From assembly GCF_019578655.1 (NCBI RefSeq), contig NC_063256.1, forward strand, positions 10,416,001-10,480,000: a stretch of DNA of 64,000 nt, given 5' to 3'. Shown here piece by piece: positions 24,950 to 38,030 of the stretch. The stretch is from Ricinus communis (lineage: Eukaryota; Streptophyta; Magnoliopsida; Malpighiales; Euphorbiaceae). The position numbers and the translations under genes are program-made. A model generated the notes under the pieces. It was not told where the DNA came from, searched no databases, and was given only the letters and a program-made list of their open reading frames with translations. Positions within the stretch are counted from its first letter, which is position 1, and every line of letters starts with the position of its first letter.

Positions 24950-26678
24950 ATGGCGGTGATGGAGAAGCTGAAGATATTCGTAGTGCAAGAGCCAGTAGTA
25001 GCAGCTTCTTGCCTTATAGCTGGTGTTGGTGCGTCTTCTTTTTTATTTTTAATCTCCTGTCTTTCTCCTTTTCTTTTACCATTCTCTCCTAATCTATAGC
25101 TTTACCTTATTATCATTACTATTATTGCATTCATATGATCGCTTACTAAACTAACTTCTGATTTTAATTTTATTCGTAAAAACCCTCCATTTTTTTATCT
25201 TTATTTTATTGTATTTGAAAGATCTATCAAAACTTGGAAACTTGGTGGATTAGTTTTCCAAGTTTTAGCAGTTCTAGGGATTTCACTTTTACTGTTCTTA
25301 TGTTTATTCCAATCATCAGCGCTATAGAAAATATATAGTTTTGACGGATATATAGAAATTATTTGTTAGGGCTGTGTTACCTGAATTTACTGGATAATCA
25401 ATTACTGATTAATATTGTTGACTGGATAATCATTTTATCTCGTTTTCCCTAAATCATTAATAGAATCACATCTTATATTGTAAATTCAAGTTTTGTATTT
25501 TGGCAATAACTTAATTTTCCTTCCTATTTATATGGCCTTGATGGTTACAAGTTGTAGATACCCTAATGCAAGGACACATTTCCACCTTGTTTTTCCTGTT
25601 AATTTTTTCCCATGTGCAATGTGCTGCATTCGAAGAGAAACGCTTATTTAATCTTAAATATTGCAAATTTCAGGTCTTTTCCTTCCAGCCGTGGTTAGGC
25701 CGATTTTGGATTCTTTTGAAACAAGCAAACAAGTCCCTCAGCCTGCCTTAAGTGATGTGAGTATATAATTAAGGATTACCAATCTTTCTTGAGCAAAAAT
25801 TTTATGCCTTCATTAAGCATCACAGTGTAATCTGAAGTGTGTGTGCATAATAGTGGCATTTAATGTTGATGATTCTCCCTATTGCTTCTTCTTTTTATTT
25901 TTATTATTTCTTTTGTATGTTATGTAGCTGTGTGGTAATAGCTGTCATTTTGAATGGATGAACCTTGAGATTAAAATATTATTGTCTGATTGATTATCTG
26001 CAGTGTCTCAATTTTCTCTTCTTCATTGAAGTAATACTATAATCTTTTGAAACATGATAATTCATAGATTTTTTTTATTAGGAAAATATATGGATAAAGG
26101 AAACAATTGTTACTGGTACTAACAGATTAAGAACTGATAGACTATTTATTGAACAAAAACTATCCTGGTTGGCTGGTTATGAGTTATGTCATCTGATTTC
26201 TTTGGTTGATAGTACCTTCTAAGGAAAAAAATTGGAAAAAGGACCTGATATTTGAAACACGGAATTACCTCATGGTATATCAACAATGCCCAGTTTAGCT
26301 AGCTCTGTTAACATTTTTATGACATAGACTTCCCTCTAATTATTTTGGAAGTCGGGCTTTATTGAGTTTAATGTGAATTTTTGAAGATAAATATTTCTCA
26401 AATGGCATGACTAACTTATTAAACTTTGATGGGACTTTGACTAGTGTGCTTGATTCTTTTAATCATGGAGCCTCAAAGTTTCTAGCACTTGGCTGGTCCC
26501 TTAATAATAGAGATTGGGTGTGCCAAGACTGTGATAGTGGAAGTGCACATATTTGATGCCAAGAACTGTTTTCAGTTTTTTCTAGAGATTTCAACACTGT
26601 TGCTCTTTGCTCCATTCTTCTGAAACTGATCCCTTGAACTTTGTGCAGGTGGTTGCAGGTGTGCGTAAAAAGCAGTAA
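24950..26678 (+). CDS. NDUFA3/B9-like subunit of mitochondrial complex I
   Basis: A 63-aa protein encoded in three small exons, 24950-25028, 25674-25756 and 26649-26678, all GT-AG, with the frame closing exactly (192 nt). The protein begins MAVMEKLKIFVVQEPVVAAS, continues through one hydrophobic segment (CLIAGVGLFLPAVVRPIL) and ends SDVVAGVRKKQ. The pattern of a short basic N-terminus, EPV, a single membrane span and a Pro within LPAVVRP resembles animal NDUFA3, a small supernumerary membrane-arm subunit of NADH dehydrogenase in the inner mitochondrial membrane. The gene sits downstream of paired site II elements, as many respiratory-chain genes do. The Arabidopsis counterpart is probably At2g46540 (from memory). 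The gene structure is secure. The NDUFA3 assignment rests on a short similarity and is less so. Confidence 0.75.
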
Positions 26679-27781
26679 TGAAGAGGCATCAAACATTCTC
26701 CCATCTCTTTTCAGTTTTACTCTTTTCCTGCATTCCGAGGGGCATGAAATAAGCTTTCCTTTAGATTTGTTGAATCTGAGAAGTATTGCACATTGAACAT
26801 CTGTTTTGTATCAGTATATGAATATTAGTATTGCACATTTCAACATCTCGTCTTTCATCAGTATATGAATATGACTTGCAACGTCGGATTAGCAATTTTA
26901 AACAGTTGATGCTTCATTGAAAATCCAATGCTTTTATTCATTTATGGGGTTTTTTATCATGTTGAGACTGGTAAGGTTTTTCTTAGTGTTTGTGCAAGCA
27001 TTGAGGCCTTTTCAGCAACATGATAGCTACTTTGAAGTAATGGCTGATAATATACTTGTCTAGGTGTCTTAAACTAGCAACACAAATTGGAAGATGCTAC
27101 TCTATATGCTTTACTGCTTGAGCCAGATAGGTGCTGCCTGTTTGCAGGATATAAAGGAAGGTTTTCTAAAATGGTTAATGTGAACCATGGGAAATTAAAT
27201 CTACAGGTTGGATGTATTCAATCAACAATCACTGAAGTTGCTTGCTCGAAGTTGATGATTCAACTTCTAGTCTTGCCTGGACGGAGAACTTTTAACTTGT
27301 TCTTGTTCGAAGTCAGGATTTTGTTCTATTTGGAACGGCTGAAAACAGGAAATTTTGGAGAAAGCTCATGAAAAGTAATATGCAATGTATGCCAACTGTT
27401 CAACAAGTACATTAAGAATTGCCATCCTTTCTTTCTAGACAAGTGAGTTATTGGATTGAACAATATCATATTAGTCTTGACTAGTGCTTTAACTCCTCAC
27501 GCCTCGGTGATACATTCAATGCTGCATTATCTAATATCTAACCACATGGCTATAAAGATCCCAATAATTGTTCCCATAAAATGCACTCAGAATTGAAGGA
27601 GCAGCAAGCAACTGCCAGACAGGCCCTTGAAGAACAACGGTGTAGAATAGCAATAGGGCAAGTAGTGATGAGCTATGGCACAACGAAAACGACATTCTCG
27701 TTGAAAGAGATATATCACAGGACATGACTACAGCGGTTCCGGGAAATTTAATGCGATACACCTTTTTTCTTCAAAGAAAAG
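26679..27781. other. Convergent intergenic region
   Basis: Lies between the 3' ends of the complex I subunit gene (+) and the DUF688-like gene (-), so it should hold both 3' UTRs. A 94-codon frame at 27087-27371 has no recognisable homology. No terminator or RNA gene is evident. Confidence 0.45.
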
Positions 27782-28822
27782 TCAAATGAAGAACCCGTCT
27801 TTCTTCAGTTTTCTGCTCCTCCATGGAACTACCTGCTTCAAGCCTTCATAAATAGTTGCCTGCAAATATATGTCAACACAAACTGTTAACTGGTGATGAG
27901 CAAACGGGCTAACTTGAGACAATGGCAACTCGCTCTATCAACCAAGGCTACAAGGACAATCAAATCATGACTCGTGAAGGAAAGGAAAATGACGTGCTTT
28001 TCTCGATGTAATTTGCAATTACATAGCTCAATCATTTAATGGAAATTCACTGCTCAAATTTGCATTGCAAATCTAAAATGGACTTAAAACAGAAAATAAT
28101 CCCAACAGATAGTTGACCCTAAGACGCGGGACTTCTGAAACAGAATGAAGAAAAACAAAATAAAAGAGTCGAGAACTAACCCAGAAATGAGACCTGGAAC
28201 TAGTGGAAAAGCTGCCTGATCTTCTGATCCTTGTGATCGTAACATTCTTGCTACTTATTTCTTTTTCCTCTTCATTACCATCTTCAACCTCTCTATCCAT
28301 AGACGACGATGGAAACACATAGCTAGCTCCAGCAACCTCTCTTTTACCCTTAAAACCCCTCCTTCCCCAACGCCAAGACCCCAGAAAACCTCTATCTTTT
28401 ATCCCTCTCTTGCTAAGGACCAAGGCAGTAAACTGATCTCTTTCAGGACTACAAGTACGAAAAGATCCGTAACATTCCCTTCTTATCATTCTAAAAGAAG
28501 ATGACTGAAATCTTGATGACCTCCCCGTATAAGGTCCATCCAAGACGGTAGTTGGCGAAGGCAGCTTACTAACATTGGCCTCCAACAACAGTCTTGGAGG
28601 CAACTCTAGGCACTTGGGGCTTAAGTCGGTTGGGGTGGTAATAGCACCAGAGCATTCTCTTGGCTTGCCAGGCTCCTCCTCCCACCGGAAGGGGACCGCG
28701 GCTGAGGAGTAGAGCGGCGGGGTTAGCATCCCCGATCTCTGTGGCGATTGCACGTATGGTGGCTTCAGGAATAGCGGTAATCTTGGTGTAGAACTGTCTT
28801 CTGCTTCTGCTTCAGATCCCAT
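27782..28822 (-). CDS. DUF688-like plant protein
   Basis: Two exons on the minus strand: 28822-28181 and 27859-27782, with a 321-bp GT-AG intron. The donor GTTAGT follows a Trp codon and the frame closes, giving 239 aa. Recognisable blocks are RLPLFLKPPYVQSPQRSG near residue 14, VPFRWEEEPGKPR near 43 (the W-E-x-x-PG-x-P signature of plant DUF688-type proteins) and a conserved C-terminus, ATIYEGLKQVVPWRSRK, encoded entirely by the second exon. Without that exon the open frame would read through the intron and lose the conserved tail. The protein is basic, Ser/Pro-rich and has no signal peptide or membrane span. Function is unknown. Its position matches a small gene between ARF11 and At2g46540 in Arabidopsis. 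Confidence 0.8.
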
Positions 28823-31800
28823 TACTCTTTCCTCTTCAATGCTTTGTGTTTTTTCTGGGTTTGTTGTACTGTATAGAGTTATGTTGTCTGTGCTCTTAGG
28901 TAGTGTGAATCAGGACCAGAGGAGACAATGAGGAAGATGGGAAGAGAAATGTCATTGTATGAGGAAAAAGGCCAGCCTTTCTTTCTTCCTTTTTTTTTTA
29001 ATGTTTTAATGTATTAATAGCCTTATTTCTTTCTTTCTACTAGTCATTACTTTATTTTCATGTGCAGTGGAGCTATAATAAGAGCATTTCTACATGCTTG
29101 TCATGAGGACTGAATTTGCACTACATAATTAGGTTTAGTTAAATTAGAGTTGGAGTGATGGAGCAATGATTATGATTCATGGCCTCTTGTAACTATAATG
29201 CATTTGACAAGTGACAACTAATAAAAACAACATTAGTACCAAAAGTGTTGATTAGTTGTAAAAAATTTCCTACTGAAGTTGGCCCATCATATTGCAAAAG
29301 CAATAAGGTGAAATTATATCTTAGTTGCATGTCCATTATCTAATGCTGATTCTAAAACCTACCCTCTTATTTATATTTAAAAAATAAAAACAGTGAAAGT
29401 ACTAAAGCAGCAAATCCCTTTTTTCTTCTTTTCTTTTTCTTGGTTATGGTTAAATGAGAAAAGTCTGATTTGAGGATGACCTTAGCTTTACTAAAGTATG
29501 TCATGGATTTATATCCATTCAAATTAAAGAAATGTAAAAGGAGGCACAAGTCTTTCAAATATTTGACACTGTATCTAATATTTGGTAGCCATAAATTCAC
29601 TGCTTCCAAGCGCACCTGATTGTAACTTCGATCAAGACCAGACATTGGATCCCAGCATGTGATAGAGAATCTGCCCTTTGCCCAGTTTTGCACTTGGACT
29701 TTACTTGATTCCTGAAATGCCCCTCTGCACGAGTCATTCCTCGCTGCCACCAAACTGAGCTTCCTTAAAAACCTCTTGTCACTAGCAAATGGATGCATTT
29801 GAGAAGGAAGGAATATCATAATTTTCTTCATATGGAAGTATAATGTTGATACTTATAAAAAGTGACAGTTGAGATTGTCAATACTGTCTCAATTATATTA
29901 GTCTCGATCTCCAAGAGTGTGATACTTCGAGCTGCCCAAGTGACAAACAGATTATGTTTTGTAGTGCGACGTGGTATTCATTTGCCTTGTTATTTCACTA
30001 ATTGATAGGCAACTATCTCGTTGAACTATATTTTTCTTTTCTTGCATGATTCCCTTACTGAACAAGATTTTCCATGTAAGTTGAGCTTAGTCAAATGTGT
30101 AGACGAAGAGGGTCTTATGTGCTTGGTCTCCAAGTTGGGTCCTGTAAGATAAAATTAAGGTCAGAAGACAGAGCCACTGGGTTAGTTTAATTAAGTTAAT
30201 CCCTTTAATGTAGAGTTGTAGATCACAGTAAGTTAAGTGAAGAAGGGGAAGAATTAATAGAACAGACTCTCATGCATGTGATCATGTACATATATTAGAA
30301 AGTAGGGTGTTCTTTGTGTGAGGATGATTTTCTCTGATTACCCACGTACATGGGCGATTTAATTAGATGTTACTAGCATTCTCGAATTGGATATGTGAGT
30401 TCTGACAGTTTTTTTTTTTCTCAAGATTATTGGATCTGAATTGTAAAGATATTAGCCTTGTCTTGTCTGGACAACGTTAGTAGGTTTCACCAATTAGGTC
30501 ATCATTAGAGACACAGTCTGATGCAAAATAAGGGAGGTGAGATTTGTGAATGGAGATGTGAAGGAAAATGAAGCAACCCACATACATTACCATTACCACA
30601 CCATAGCTACCCACTCATCTCTAAAATCCAAAAAGTCAAAAGCCGAACCAAGAAAGTATTTTGTCATTTTCGGAGTGAAGAAAGCGTGCTCAAAAAGAAG
30701 AAAAAAAGAAAAGAAAAGAAGCAGAGTGAGTACAGCAGAAGATCCAAGTATTGATCTCTCCTTTGACTTGAGGCTCTGTTTGTCTGTGGCACCCCCTTTC
30801 TCTAGCTTCCTTATGCATTTGAAACGGGGGGAACACTTGTTCTCTGCGGCTTTTTTATCTTCTGTATATGAACATTATTTTTGTAAGTATATGCATAGAA
30901 AAAGTTTGAAATAGGAAACCACTTTTTCAAATATAACACACAGTTCAAACCTACTAAATTAAAAGAAAAAACACAAAAATGAATATTGATTAGGTAGTTA
31001 AACAGGTAAAGAAAACAGCATATTAAAAACAGGAGACAGTTTGTTAACTTTAGTAAAAGAATAATTATTCATCTGGGTATTAGTATAGGACCAGAAACAA
31101 GAAAACTTTGATACTGCTGCTAAATAAGTCCAATACCAAATGCAACTGATATATATATATATAGGATCTTGGTGGGAATCCACACAATCAGTGCGGGATC
31201 AAGAGGGCCAAGGGGATTTCGCTTCTCTGTAATCTTTTTGTAATTTTTATTTCAGTTCCTACAAAAATATTGGTTTTTTCTTTCACATCTTTTGATATAT
31301 GTATTGACTTTTTATTCACTCCCTTCAAACGAATTTATGTATCCGTCACTGCACGCAATTATTATCTAAATGAAGTGGAAAAGCAAAGTCAATCAGCAAA
31401 AGTTACTTGGATGCGATAGTTTTTCTTTTTCTTCTCCTTTCTTTTCATATGAAACACCATTTATAGAGGCGGGCCTCATTTTACATAGATTAAAGACTAT
31501 TTATCTGATTCATGTGGTACAGAATAGAGAGACGTGGTGAAGATTTGTTGAGAACAGAAAATGGCAAAAGTTTTACAGTGGTTAGACAATTTTTGGGCCA
31601 GCAAAAGGTGGTACCACTAATTATTTCAGTTTATCCATAATACCCAGATGGGGCAGTGCAAAAGCTACTTCATTTTTCTTGTCTTTATCTGGGCAAAAAT
31701 CTTTTCTTATCATGGTAAGTGGAAAATGTTGTCAGGGTCATCTAACTTGGTCAATAGAAATGTGCTTATCATCGAAGCTCTCTATTTAAATCAGAGATCA

Positions 31801-34325
31801 AAAGCCAAAGAAAATAGAAAAAAACTTAATCTAAGACTTAACATTACCAAGATGTGACACGTTTTATGATGTGTGTCCAAATCTAATTTTCGCTGATTTG
31901 GTTTTATGAGTATCAAAGATTACATCAAGAATGTATGAATATTTATAGGAATGGCAATTTGGTATCCTAATCATGGGTTCTCTTTGTTGGTGCTGGACAA
32001 AGATTAGTTAGATTGTTGGGCTCGTACCCGCGAGATTTGGCCCAAGAATTTTAATTTTATATTCTTAATTTTCGCATAATTAAAACGTATTTTAACAATT
32101 CAAATTTTTTGCTTTTATCAAAAAAAGAACAATTCAGATTTTTGTTCTATTCTTGTGCAACCTAACGTCATTGTTGTTTTATTATAAAATAAACTCTTAC
32201 TTTGAGTTTCTATTATTCTCTGAAACAATATCTGAATCGATTTGATAATTAAAAAAAAAACCATTAAATATAAGTAAGGTAGAAATGCTATACTATTCTA
32301 TTTATTCTCCATTTCCAGATTATTACCATAAATTGATGATTCCACCTTGTGAATAATATTACCAATTATGAGCTTTCATATGGTCCTAATTTAAAAAAAG
32401 TAAAACTTCGTATCATTACTTATTATACGTATAAATTATTATTATAAAAATTATATTATAATTTTATTTAACAAATTAATATATAATATAATAATACATA
32501 GTAAATGATTCTTCTAATAGAGTAGTATTATAATAATAATAAACATATAAATTAATATATTAATAAAATAAAAATTATAAATAGCATATCGTTTCTTTTA
32601 TGACTTCTTATTTTTTATTTCTATATAAATGTGTGTTAAATTATTTAAATTATATATATAAAGTACGATATAAAATAACTCATTAATTATTTATAGGCTT
32701 AAGAATGTATGTGGAAATATAATAAAATTAAAATAATAAATACATAAATAAATAAAATCAATGAAATAAATTTAACAATATCATACAAAATCTCCACAAG
32801 TATAGTTTATAATATACATTATGATTAATATCGAAAATATATTTTTATTATTATTTTTAGAAATATTTTAAATAATTTTAAAATATTAAAAAAATTATTT
32901 TTATTTATAAACACAAGTTATATTATTATCCAAAATCAAAAATAATTATGGTAATTGTATAACTTGTAGATAAAATACTAACTTTTCCAGATCGAATCCA
33001 TCAGTGATAAAGGGTATGAATTTTGGGCTACAAGCGAGGCAGTGTTTAGAGCCCAATTTTGTCAACAAGGTTGGGCCGCGATAAGCTATTGTGGGCTAAT
33101 ATTGTTTTTAGGCCTACATTAAGAGTTGAAAATTCTAAGGTTTTAAGAATTCGTAAAAAAATTAATATTTTAATTTTGATAAGCAGTTGAAATGGATGAA
33201 GTTTGAAAGTAATTTTAAAATTGAACAAAAAAGGTTTGTAAGAGAAGTCAGGTAAGACCAGAAAGAGAATTAGCGAGTGACCAGTGAGCTTAGAGTTCGG
33301 GTTTTTCCTTTTTTCTTTTCAGGCGCAAACTAACACCCGTAAGAGAGCTTTCATGTACCTTATATAGCGCTTTACAAAAGGAAAAGTCGGTCAACCAGAG
33401 AACAACACATTTAATTTCCACCTTTCTAATACTCGACTTCTTTTATCTTTGTTTCTACTTTAACAAACATGTTTGCTCTATTTTCACTGCCAATTACAGA
33501 TTATTTATTTTCCAAAAATGCTCTTTTCCATGTCCATCTGCTTAATTTTCACAACGCAGCAGTCGTAGCTTTTACCAAAATTTGAAATTTTTTAGTTTTT
33601 TTATATGGGTTTTTTCTTTCCTCCTGAAATTTTTAACTTGCAACTCATAAGAGTTGAAAGGCAATACTTGGATGAGTTAACGAGGTCTTGTTGGCAAACC
33701 ATAATCCAAGAAGCTGGTTTCTGAAAATGCAAACTTTTGAAGTGATGGTTATTTCGGCATTAGGTACGGCAGGAGAAAGAATCGACATGTATTTGGTTAT
33801 TATGGGACCAGTTGCCAGGACAATTATGAAGTCCTGAAATTGCATATACTGCACATCATATGGCCATTTCTGATGGTCCCAAAATATTTAGTCATGCTAA
33901 GGTCATCCTCCTCTGTAGGCCTTCCCCGAGGCATCAGGCAGGTATGTAGGACGATAAATGGTGAAAGCTACAAGTCACTACTACTTCCATTAGCAAGAAA
34001 CCAAGAGCTAACTGCCACCATAACACATACCATACATATGTATATTATAAATATATATATTTCTACAGGGTAATATCAAGTTAAGTCCATAACATTTCTA
34101 ACCCTGAATCTCCCCAACTTCCCTTCAGTCTTTTGACAGTCTTTACTACCACCCTTCGTCAAAGATCCAGGACGCTTATCCTTCCTTCACTCGACAACTA
34201 TCCTAGTACAAGCTCAAAAAGAAAAGAGAAAAAAAAAAAAAAGAACTGAACAATACGAAGCGCCAAACCAAAAGAAAATTTAAATTAAAATAGAACCATA
34301 TGAACGGAAAAGGGATTCTAGACTT
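28823..34325. other. Long intergenic region between the DUF688-like and ARF genes
   Basis: Positions 28823-29000 are the probable 5' UTR/promoter of the DUF688-like gene. A 154-codon minus frame at 29367-29831 is unrecognised and listed separately. From 30400 to 30900 there is a more balanced, purine-rich stretch without a credible protein. Positions 32050-33000 are AT-rich filler. From about 33850 to 34325 is the probable 3' flank of the ARF gene. No transposon protein is seen. Confidence 0.45.
29367..29831 (-). CDS. Unrecognised 154-codon open frame
   Basis: The frame opens with ATG at 29831 and its first ~65 codons look protein-like in composition (e.g. RFSITCWDPMSGLDRSYNQ). That stretch ends at CAG|GTGCGC, a possible splice donor. 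The C-terminal third is Lys/Phe-rich and looks like translated AT-rich DNA. No family is recognised, and no partner exon was found toward lower coordinates. It may be a chance frame, an old gene fragment, or the first exon of a small lineage-specific gene. Confidence 0.15.
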   Translation of the reverse strand: MKKIMIFLPSQMHPFASDKRFLRKLSLVAARNDSCRGAFQESSKVQVQNWAKGRFSITCWDPMSGLDRSYNQVRLEAVNLWLPNIRYSVKYLKDLCLLLHFFNLNGYKSMTYFSKAKVILKSDFSHLTITKKKKRRKKGFAALVLSLFLFFKYK

Positions 34326-37300
34326 TCATGTATCAGACCTATGCTCTGAATCCAAACTTGCAATCGCTCCTTCACCCTCTAAAGATGATGCAAGAAGTTT
34401 GCATCTTGTTTTCAGCTTCTTCGCCTCCTCGCTTGAATATATTAATATCTTCCTAACCATCTTACAGAACTCCCTGCAATTAAAAGATATCATCAAAATC
34501 CCAGCTAGTATTGTGTCCGTAAAAAGAGATAATGAAGTGTTGGACCAAATGCATTAGCTACCTACCGCCATGGATCATCACCCACAAGCATCATATCCCC
34601 CTCATCATCAGTAAATACAACAGCCCATTTCTCACGAGTGGAAAGCTCTCCTTTGATTTCAAACAGTTCCTCCAGCTCTTTGATAAGATCCCCATACCCT
34701 TTCAATGCAGTTAGGTCAACAGCACGACCAACAGCTACTCCTTGCATTTGAACCTACTCAGAAGCAAACAACTTCTGTTAATCAGAAAGTAATGCTAAGA
34801 GGGCAAGCTATTCATACCTCCTTTCAACAACTATAAATGTTACCTTGGTACGAGTTCTTGTGGAAGTAGTACCCGGCTTGCTATGCGTCTCCTTTGGCAT
34901 CACCTCTGATGCAGCTTCCTTCTGCTCTTTGGAGGCCTTCGAGACATCCACATTCTGAGCCTCGTCAGTACCATCAACAGCTGGAGCAGATCCTCTGGGG
35001 CCGTTGGAGTCCATCTTTAAACCCAAAGATTCCTTCTCTGGAGGAGCAGCAGTACTAGAATTGCTAATTAAATCAATTCCAAACAATCGGCAGCCCACAG
35101 AATTTTCATATTTTTTCCCTTTCTCCACCTGTTCATGCACCAGGCTATTGCTTTGCCTAGATGGAAAAGCAGGTGCATAACCAGAAATAACAGACTGTGT
35201 TGTTATAGTTCTGTTGTCATCAGCAGAATCAGAGAATAGGCTGAGAGAGACATCCATATGAGGAGAATGTGGCCAGATGCCCTCTGATCGGACCCTTGAG
35301 CTACAGCTGCTGCCATTGAGAAGACAGTTGTCTATTTCCTTCTGCCTCCTGGACCACATGACTTGGCTTTCACAACTTTGAGCTTCAGCAGCACCGCCTA
35401 GTTGACTTACCTCAAGAGATTGGGTTGAGCCGGGGTACCAGAAAGGTGAAGTAGCTGAATTGGTGGTAATTTCTGCATCACAATTAATGCATGAAGTTTA
35501 AGGGGTCTCACTGAGAAATTACTGAAGAACATAAGAAACAAACGCTCTAATAGTCATACCTGAAGCTGTGGTATCCACAGGTCTGGGTCTTTTACTCTTT
35601 CCCACTGTTTGAGGAAGATTTACAGAAGCAGAAGCTGCAAAAGGCTCTATCTCCCATGGAGAAACTCTATCCGGCCTTTGAACTGTTGCTGGTTCATCCC
35701 ATTGTATCTTCAAGGAAATAAGATACAAAAATCAAAAACAAGAAAGTGAATTAAGTCAGAATTCACAGGTGAATTTACAAACCACAAGCAACCTTTAACG
35801 ACCGCCATTTAGAGCCTGACCACTCTGGAGAAAAATCTCCTACTCCAACTATAGTTCCCATGAACCTAATCAACCAATTTAGGCAGGAATTATGGATCAT
35901 CTTAAAACAACAATACAGCAAGACAATCAGAAAACAGAAAGTCAAGGTACCTCCTCTCAGGAGAATCTTCTCCTTCAAATCTCATCTTGAAGCGCATGCC
36001 AAGAGAAAATCCATGATTAACAGCCTCCAGATATTTGTTCAACCCAATAATAAATTGGCTTGTTCTAAAGATGTGCACGAAAAACGTGTTAAAGACGCGT
36101 AGGCTTACAAGCTAATAAATATGTATACTGAGGGTTTACAGAAAACGGGAGCATTAATGAACCTTGGCTTGTAATAGACAACGAAGAGGGTCTGTGTTGT
36201 AACTGCATGAGAGGCAGTAGCAAGAACTCCTAAATGCATGCTTTGGCTAGATATCACAGAAGAAGGCATGGGGCTCTGCTGACGAGCAAGACGTCGAACC
36301 CCAACTCGCAGTTCCCCATTATCACTCCTGCATAACATATGTATAGATAACAAATGTAAAGAGAAGAAAAAAAGAACACAAGAACATCCAGAGACCTGAA
36401 CTTGAATAAACAGTAGGTTAGTCATACTACCTCAAAAACACAAAAGCATCTCCAGCAACCAGTCTCTTTGAAGTAACAAATGTACTCCAACCCGTGGTAA
36501 GCAAATGCCTTCGCGGTTGTCCTAATAATAATACAAGGAGATGAGCATAAACATTAAGAAAAAAAAAAGCACACCTCCAATTTCTTCAAAGTCCCCTCAT
36601 CTCAGGGAACTTGAAAATAGGAACAAGCATGACCAGAATTATAGCTAAAGGAAACATCTACCTCTAAAAATGTGTTTAAAGCGCCACTCATACCCATGAA
36701 GATCCTTTGCAACCAGTTCCTGAGTCGGAATTGATTGGTTCATGTCCTGAAGCAAATGAAGCAATGATTTGCCTGAACTTTTCAGTCAATAGCTAATATG
36801 CATGAGATTGTGCACTAAGGTTACTACCAATGGAGGCAAGCATTCTGTGGCATGCTTTCTGAGAACAGAGAACCCTCCATGAGTGCTGGTATCAGAAGCT
36901 GTTAGAATTTTGCAAAACGAATGAACAGGTCTCTTTTGCGGTTCAGGCGTGCATTGGTCAGGACTTGTAGGTTCTGTTTGCTGTAGTCATCATACTAAAA
37001 AAATTATTGCACCACAGTTTAGTTCAAAACCACCATCCCTAACTAGGAAGCAACTATATAACCTTTTATATTTCCCAAAAAAGAAAAATTCAATAGTTAG
37101 ATAAAGTTAACGAGAAAATTAAAAGTGAGAAATATCATCTATAATTAAATTAAAAAGCCCATCTCATCTAAACAGAAAGCAGGAATTGATTTTGACCAAA
37201 ATCCTATTTTGCAAATTAACCCCCAAAATAACAATAAGAAATGGAACATTTTTACTCACGTCTACTTCTGGGTGCAAGGTGATCTGTGCATAAACCTCAT

Positions 37301-38030
37301 CTGTCTCTTGTTCTGCCTGTAAATTGAATGAAACAAACTCTTTAAAAAAAGAGCCACCTCGAGTGAAAAAAATAATAACAATGGTTAAATAAGATGAGCA
37401 ATAATAGCATACCAGAAGATGAATGTGAACAACACGACAAAGGATCTTAGAAGGAAGATTAAACTTTGGGATTTGTTGAGTCAGTTCTTGATTAGTTGAT
37501 GCTTCCAGCTGCAGATAGTCAGAGATACTTTGAGACCATAACACTCTTCAAGAGAGAAAGCAGATTTTTATCCACACAAGAAGCAAAAAGAAAATTATAA
37601 CAAGAATAATAATAACAAAGCACAAACCTGTTCCATGTGACCTTGAGGAAAGTAGAAAACTCTCTCTCCAGGTCTTGGTACCTCCACCAATGGACCTGCA
37701 CATGCCTTCCATAGCTCTGTATACAGATCATCTCGTCCTATATCAAAGAACAAAAGAAGAGATTAATAAATAAAGTCTGCTTTAAACTTTGTCTGGTTAC
37801 TGAGAGAGCCCAGGAAAAGAGAGGAAGCCCTCTGAAAATAGAAAGAATCCTCCTTTGCGCTACTGAACATACATGCAGCAAACCAAAGGAGGATTCAATT
37901 CCATGTTTTAATTTTTCCTTTCTGTTCATCTGGACACAGTTTATTAGACCATCATGTTCTATCCTCACCCACCTCTTTCGCCATGAGAAATCGAACCACT
38001 CCTGAGATTATTACTCTCAACATGCACCAT
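34326..38030 (-). CDS. ARF9/11/18-like: Auxin response factor, class B (ARF9/ARF11/ARF18 clade)
   Basis: Fourteen minus-strand exons: 38030-37973, 37737-37628, 37508-37413, 37316-37260, 36980-36828, 36746-36662, 36521-36431, 36327-36163, 36064-35951, 35865-35793, 35707-35560, 35472-34844, 34753-34566, 34473-34326. All introns are GT-AG and the frame closes at 704 aa. An N-terminal dimerisation segment ([20 protein letters not shown]) precedes a B3 DNA-binding domain at about 129-230, which carries [20 protein letters not shown] and [16 protein letters not shown]. The ARF/Auxin_resp region spans about 272-355. The middle region is Ser-rich, not Gln-rich, and carries RLFGIDL at 512-518, a known TOPLESS-type repression motif. 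A C-terminal PB1 domain at about 594-675 carries the acidic [14 protein letters not shown] cluster. It is therefore predicted to be a nuclear transcriptional repressor at TGTCNN auxin elements. Position next to CAS supports orthology with ARF11. Confidence 0.93.

Noticed and set aside
27087..27371. 94-codon + frame after the complex I subunit gene
   Set aside because: No recognisable homology; lies where convergent 3' UTRs are expected.
30537..30914. 125-codon + frame
   Set aside because: Lys/Ser-rich translation of purine-rich DNA, no ATG at the annotated start context and no family match.
33645..33854. 69-codon - frame near the ARF 3' flank
   Set aside because: No homology and no splice partners; most likely chance.
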